A stretch of 64,000 nucleotides of DNA from Terramyces sp. JEL0728 (taxonomy: Eukaryota; Chytridiomycota; Chytridiomycetes; Rhizophydiales; Terramycetaceae): assembly GCA_027603945.1 (NCBI GenBank), contig JADIIU010000002.1, positions 1-64,000 of the forward strand, written 5' to 3'. Below the pieces are notes generated by a model that was not told where the DNA came from, did not search any database, and saw nothing but the letters and a program-made list of their open reading frames with translations. The translations under genes and the position numbers were made by a program. Of this stretch, positions 58,753-64,000 are shown piece by piece. Numbering within the stretch: the stretch's first letter is position 1; every line of letters begins with the position of its first letter.

Positions 58753-61700
58753 ATGAAATTTCATACTTATCCAGTGGAAGGATTGTTACCAAAATTAGTG
58801 AGTGTGGTATAATAATAGGAAACTGAAGCCGCATCATTTCAATCAATTAATCCGGAATACGACGGAAGGGGAACCATTGTTGCCATTCTAGATACTGGTG
58901 GATGATATTTAACCTAGGGGTCGATCCTGGAAGTCCTGGTTTGGCGATTACTACTGACGGAAGGCCAAAGCTTATTGATATTGTCGATTGCACTGGGTAA
59001 GAAAATACCTTACAAAGATCTGGCGATGTTGATTGCTCCACAATTATCAAAGACACTACAAAGGTTACAGCTGAAGACGGTTCAGTATCAGAGACAATTG
59101 TTGGATTATCCGGACGCACACTTAAACTAGGAAAATGGACCAACCCAACCGGAGTTTATCGAATTGGGATGAAGAACTCCAAGGAAATCTTTCCAAAGGA
59201 GCTGGGAAGAATTGAGAGGGTAATTACCAGCTAATTATAGGAACGCAAGGAAAAATTCCTTGAAAAACATAGCACTTTGTTGACCAAAGTACAAAAACAA
59301 GCGATTGAATATGATAAAACCGAATCGCCGGATCCATTAATGAAGGCAGATCATGAAGCCCGGTTTGATGTGCTTCGTGATTCAATGAAATCTTACCAAG
59401 ACCCTGGCGTCATTATGGATTGCGTTGTATTCCATGATGGAGTTAAATGGAGAGCTGCTATCGACACCAACGAAACTGGAGACTTGACTAAAGTGCCATT
59501 ATTGACAAACTATCGTGACGAATTACAGTATGCAACCTTTAGTATTGAAACCATGTTGAACTACTCTGTCAATATCTACGACAAAGGCCAAACACTATCT
59601 ATCGTCACTTGCGGCGGAACTCATGGCAACCACGTAGCTTCGATTGTTAGTGCCCACTTCCCAGAAGACCCTCGTTTGAATGGGGTTGCGCCAGGATGTC
59701 AAATCATTTCTTTAAAAGTTGGTGATCATCGATTAGGGACTATGGAAACTGGGACAGGGTTGAACAGAGCTGCTATTGAGCTGGCAAGGTGGAAAGTAGA
59801 TGTTGCCAATTTGTCGTATGGCGAAGCTGCCCATGTTCAGGAGTTTGGTAGATTTATTGACCTTTTAAAAAATGAAGTAATTAACAAGAATGGAACTATT
59901 TTTGTTTCTTCAGCCGGCAATGCTGGCCCTGCTTTAACTACTGTTGGCGCTCCAGGTAGGCTAAACTAATTTTAGGTGGTGTTAGCAGCGAAATAATCAG
60001 TGTTGGCGCGTACGTTAATCATTCAATGATGGAAGCTGAATATGCTATGCTGGACAAGGTACCTGAAAGAGCGTACACTTGGTCGAGTCGCGGGCCTGCT
60101 CTTGACGGTGATGTTGGTGTGGATGTATTTGCACTTGGCGCGGCTGTCACAAGTGTCCCGCAATATACGATTCAGAAAACCCAATTAATGAACGGAACTA
60201 GTATGTCTAGCCCTAACTGCGCCGGGTGTGTTGCGTTGCTGGTCTCTGGATTGAAAAGAGAAAAGATTGACTACACCCCATATAAAGTTAAAGCTGCTTT
60301 GAAGCACACAGCCAAATCAATCAACGATCCAATGGGAGTTGGGTTAGTCCAGGTTGAAAAAGCTTGGAGATACTTGACTAACACAGCCAAAGACTACTTT
60401 CCATCCAGTTTACATTACACGGTAAAATATTACTAATTTAGATTTCGGTTGCTGAAAGAAAGGATGGAAGGGGTATTTATCTAAGAGAAAGTTACGAAAC
60501 CAATTCCCTACAAGAATTAACCGTGAAGGTAAACCCTAGATTCCCAAATGCAAAAGATCCACATCAAAATTTGTCAAAGCTGGGATTGGAGCTTCAAGTT
60601 GCTTTAGAACCTTCCGAAGATTGGATTAGTGCACCAGAATATGCAGTCCTCAACAATGCAGGAAAAGACTTTAAAGTAAGGGTAGATCCTAGAAATCTGG
60701 CTCCTGGCTTCCACTTTGGAACAATTGCTGGGTATGACGCGAATAACAAGTCTGTTGGCGCGCTGTTCAAAGTCCCAGTGACCGTATGTAAACCAGACAC
60801 TCCAAGTATTAGTCCAGAAGGAGCTTATGTTATTTATGAAGGTCTAAAATTCAACTCTGGCGATATTATTCGTCACTTTGTTCAAGTGCCTGCAAATTCA
60901 AATTTTGCAGAAGTTATTGTCTCAACGAAAGGTCGCAAGACTCCAGGAAGATTCATTGTGCATCTGATGCAGCTCAATCCGCAATCTCCTTACACCAAAT
61001 TTGAAAATGAACAAGCATATGGCATTGAAACTTCGGGAGTCGAAGGGGAAATCAGCAACTACAAAACTTTTGTTCCTGTAATTCCAAATGTTACTCTGGA
61101 GGTGTGCCTAGCCCAATTCTGGTCTAGTTTAGATCCAAGCTCCGTCACGATTGAAATCAAATTCCATGGACTACTGGTTGCAGCAAGCTCAATTACCAAC
61201 AGTACCTATGGTATTTGTGGGGCTCCTGGCGGCCATCTAATCCCGATCAATTCTGGTTTGAATGGATTCGCCCGTCTTGATGTCTTTGCCCCACTTCGCA
61301 GAGAGGAATTTGACCCAAAGATTACATTTAGTAATACAGTATTTAATTGTAGCTGCTGTTAGACAAACCTTGAGACCTTCTGATTGCCAAATTGCACCTC
61401 TTCAGTCAAGAGATGTGCTGCCAAACAGTCTGCAGGTTCACGAACTTGTTCTTACTTACAATGTCAAGATTACCGAACCTTCAACCGTGTCATTCCTAAC
61501 CCCAAGGTTTGCAGGTGTAATTTACGAGTCTTCATTTGAAAACTTTGCAATTGCAGGTAATTTGTGATTAATAAGTATTCGACACAAACAAGAAACGAGT
61601 CCATTATCAAGATGTCTCAGCAAAAGAGTTGAAACTAAATGAAGGTGATTATGTTGTAAAGGCTCAAATTGCTTCTTCTGATGTTAATACTTTGGTAGAC

Positions 61701-62804
61701 CTTAAACCAGCTTCTTTAATTGTTGAAACCAAGCTATCAAAACCAGTGTCGCCTCCTCTTTCAGCTACCCTTGCAGATCTTCCAAAAGGAAATTTCAAAA
61801 AGGCAATTCTATCCAGAGGCGAAAAGTCAGTCGTTTGGGTGGGAGATATGGCATCTCTCCCCAAAGAAGCCAAAGGCGGGGATTTGCTGGTTGGTACTTT
61901 GCAAGTTACAGGCGCCTCCGTCAAACTACCAGTCGACCTGTACACAGTGTCTTATGTTGTGCCTCCAGAATACAAACCCAAAACGGCTGAACTTGGAATT
62001 AGAGAGCCCCCAAAGGAGGACGCTGTGTTGCTAAAGGAAGCGGTCAGAGATGTGGAAATTTCGTGGATCAAAAAAACCAAATCAGACGAAGGAAAGAGAG
62101 AGTTGATTAAAAAATTGGAAGCATCTTATCCTAGCCACCTGCCTTTATACATTGAAAAGTTGGAGGTGTTGGCTGAGCTTGCGCAAAAGGAAGTAGAAGC
62201 TGGAATTAAATCCCTTGAGCTCTCTTCTGAACGAATTGATGTTGCAAGCAAGATTTCCACCCTGTTCAATGAAGGCGACGTAGCAATGTACTTTGGTGTT
62301 CAGCAAGATCTTAGTCAAGGGAATGACAAAGACAAGGATATCAAAAAAGATATGGATCTCAAAAAACAGCTTCTTGGGTTAGCATATCGCTCCAAAGCTT
62401 CCGCTTATATCACAGCTATCAAGTTCAAGGAATCTGGCGTTTCTGCACCAGAGAAAGTAACCACGGCACTTGATTCTGTTACTGTTGCTGATTTGACGGA
62501 TCAATTCAATGCCGCATTGGCTAAGGTTGGTAACTGGTCGAGTGAAGCACCATTAGACAACGGGCACTATCTTTTGTTATGGACTTGGAAGCAGAGAAGA
62601 TTGGGCTACCTCGGAACTGCTTTGAAAGCGCTGCAAAAGTATGTTTCTTCATCAAAGAACGCTTACAAAGATGCAACTGGCGCATACAAGGAATGTGTTA
62701 AAATCAAGGTTGAGATTTTGAAGGAACTAAAGTGGGATATTTGGAATGAGCTTGATGAAAAATGGAAAATCTTGAATTTCCCAAAGATTCAGGCCCGTTT
62801 CTAA
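58753..62804 (+). CDS. TPP2: Tripeptidyl-peptidase II (subtilisin-family giant protease)
   Basis: 1,295 aa (human 1,249). The catalytic triad is visible: Asp in [13 protein letters not shown], His in [10 protein letters not shown], Ser in [12 protein letters not shown]; the large insert between Asp and His is typical of TPP2. The long C-terminal half includes [20 protein letters not shown] and the helical end. TPP2 forms megadalton spindles that remove tripeptides from proteasome products. Introns: 58798-58818, 58898-58917, 58997-59017, 59220-59240, 59956-59975, 60422-60441, 61331-61352, 61557-61575. The second intron splits the catalytic-Asp motif. Confidence 0.97.
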
Positions 62805-62857
62805 TAAAAGATTATAATAATCAATTTATATTACGTATGCTATTGTGAGAATGGAGA

Positions 62858-64000
62858 CTAATTCCCTTTTTGCTCGCTAATTGCTGGTGTTCTTTGTGGA
62901 TTCACTTTGGGACTTTGATTTAACCTCGCAGGTTTTCCATACAGTGCATTCTTTAACGATCTAACAGCAAATACAGTTAATCCCCTGGTGTTAGTGCGAA
63001 ACTTACAGACTGTGCCAGTCTTCCTCTTGCAAATCACGCAAATCTCCAACCGTCATGACATCTTGCGCATTTAACTTGGTCAGCCATTCCTTTGCCTTTT
63101 CCATTCCTCTTTTTGTTGCGATTGCAGTGTCACGAACCAACTCTTCTATGTTGTAATCATCAGGGTATTCTTTAATTGGGAAATCCTCCATATTATCGAA
63201 CGGAGTTATTTCAGCCATAGAACCCTTCCTCGATAACGATAAATGGCCTTCAGATCCGGAATCGCGACCAGCGCTTTCTAACCGCTGCAAACTGTTCCAC
63301 TGTCTATTTTCTTCCTTGTTCTTTTCGTCGCTTGCTGGTTTGCTCAATTCACGAATAATTCTGTTAATTTCTCCGGTAATTAAGTGTTGGTATTTTGCTG
63401 GAAGGACCTCTTCCGATATCATTTCATTCACGACTTCCTCAGCAGTATCAGTATCAACTAGGATTAGCAAGAAATTGCCATTAAAATCAAATTTAACAGA
63501 TAAACGATCCATTCCTTTAAATACAACCTGCATTGTCAAATGTGTTTTGTCAGGGTTGTTAATGATGACCACCTCTGGTTCAACTGCTAAAAACGGATGC
63601 TCAACGATTTGCTGCGCACTTAATCTGCCGTTAGTTGCTATTAACCTTTCTGATTCATGTCCGATGCAATTACAGATCAAATCGTAAACTTCAGGGTCGG
63701 TGACTTGCTGCAGACAATCTGGCTTGATCCCCTAAAGTTAAATAAACAGACCTGAATGACCTTTCTATAAATCTGAGGCGCATTTTTGCATTCGCTATAA
63801 GGGTATTGTCCAGTAACCATTTCCAACAACGCCATTCCGAAGGCGTAAATGTCAACCTTTTCACTGTAGCCCTTTTCTTCATACATTTCCTGGGATTAAT
63901 ACATAGAATACAGGCGCCATAAACTCTGGGGTGCCAATCACTGTATATTTTTTGCCCAGCTTCATCTTTGCGGTGCCCATATCGCCAATCTTTACTTCGC
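62858..64000 (-). CDS. WNK: WNK-family protein kinase, C-terminal part (runs off the right edge)
   Basis: The visible part starts in the activation segment: [10 protein letters not shown] (DFG position), [49 protein letters not shown], all WNK-specific. An OSR1_C/PF2-like domain follows ([20 protein letters not shown] ... [20 protein letters not shown]) and then a C-terminal SAM-like helical region ([20 protein letters not shown]). WNKs control cation-chloride cotransport and osmotic response in other eukaryotes. The ATP-binding lobe, which would show the displaced lysine, is outside the window. Introns: 62985-63006, 63732-63751, 63890-63911. Confidence 0.9.

Overview
This window is nuclear DNA of a eukaryote with an extremely compact genome. 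About 43 protein genes lie in 64 kb on both strands, often separated by fewer than 60 bp, and nearly every longer gene is cut by spliceosomal introns of only 18-23 nt. By matching reading frames to known protein families I placed about 125 introns. Most read GTAwnn...TAAY/TGAY...AG, with the branch-point-like motif 3-6 nt from the 3' splice site. No CRISPR array, tRNA, rRNA or transposon was seen.

Gene content suggests an opisthokont that still builds a flagellum, most likely an early-branching zoosporic fungus or a rozellid/aphelid-type relative; I cannot name a species. Fungal-type evidence is the MTD1-type methylene-THF dehydrogenase, an INO4-like bHLH factor and a yeast-like NTF2 end. CFAP73/CCDC42 and B9D1 indicate a motile cilium with a transition zone. 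Integrator subunit 4, a WNK kinase, rhodopsin-family GPCRs, a POT1 with a C-terminal zinc site and a UPF1 with an SQ/TQ tail are genes or features not typical of yeast-like fungi.

Layout. 1-7.2 kb: start of a beta-carbonic anhydrase, INTS4, RNA polymerase III subunit RPC1. 7.2-16 kb: DPY30, condensin CAP-G, UPF1, NTF2, a RasGAP. 16-26 kb: SRP19, a bHLH factor, a BMT5-type rRNA methyltransferase with zinc fingers, a possible microtubule protein, a P450, a helical-repeat protein. 26-33 kb: a surface LRR protein, an SDR, a tandem NIPA pair, DPM1, a GATA factor. 33-44 kb: CFAP73, RPF2, MTD1, MMS19, SIL1, MUS81. 44-51 kb: mitoribosomal mL54, uL24m and mS29, U2AF65, a securin-like protein, a SAP protein, NUFIP1, B9D1. 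51-64 kb: a tandem GPCR pair, a TMEM53-like protein, POT1, ATP synthase OSCP, a TRIC channel, tripeptidyl-peptidase II and the 3' half of a WNK kinase.

These are mostly housekeeping genes and do not form operons. The standout biology is the splicing system: ultra-short introns, at least four introns that appear to end in TG instead of AG, one GC-AG intron, and one or two 40-44 nt introns that look like two unit introns joined at an AG|GT junction. The window also encodes two proteins relevant to it, U2AF65 (3' splice-site recognition) and UPF1 (decay of mis-spliced mRNA).
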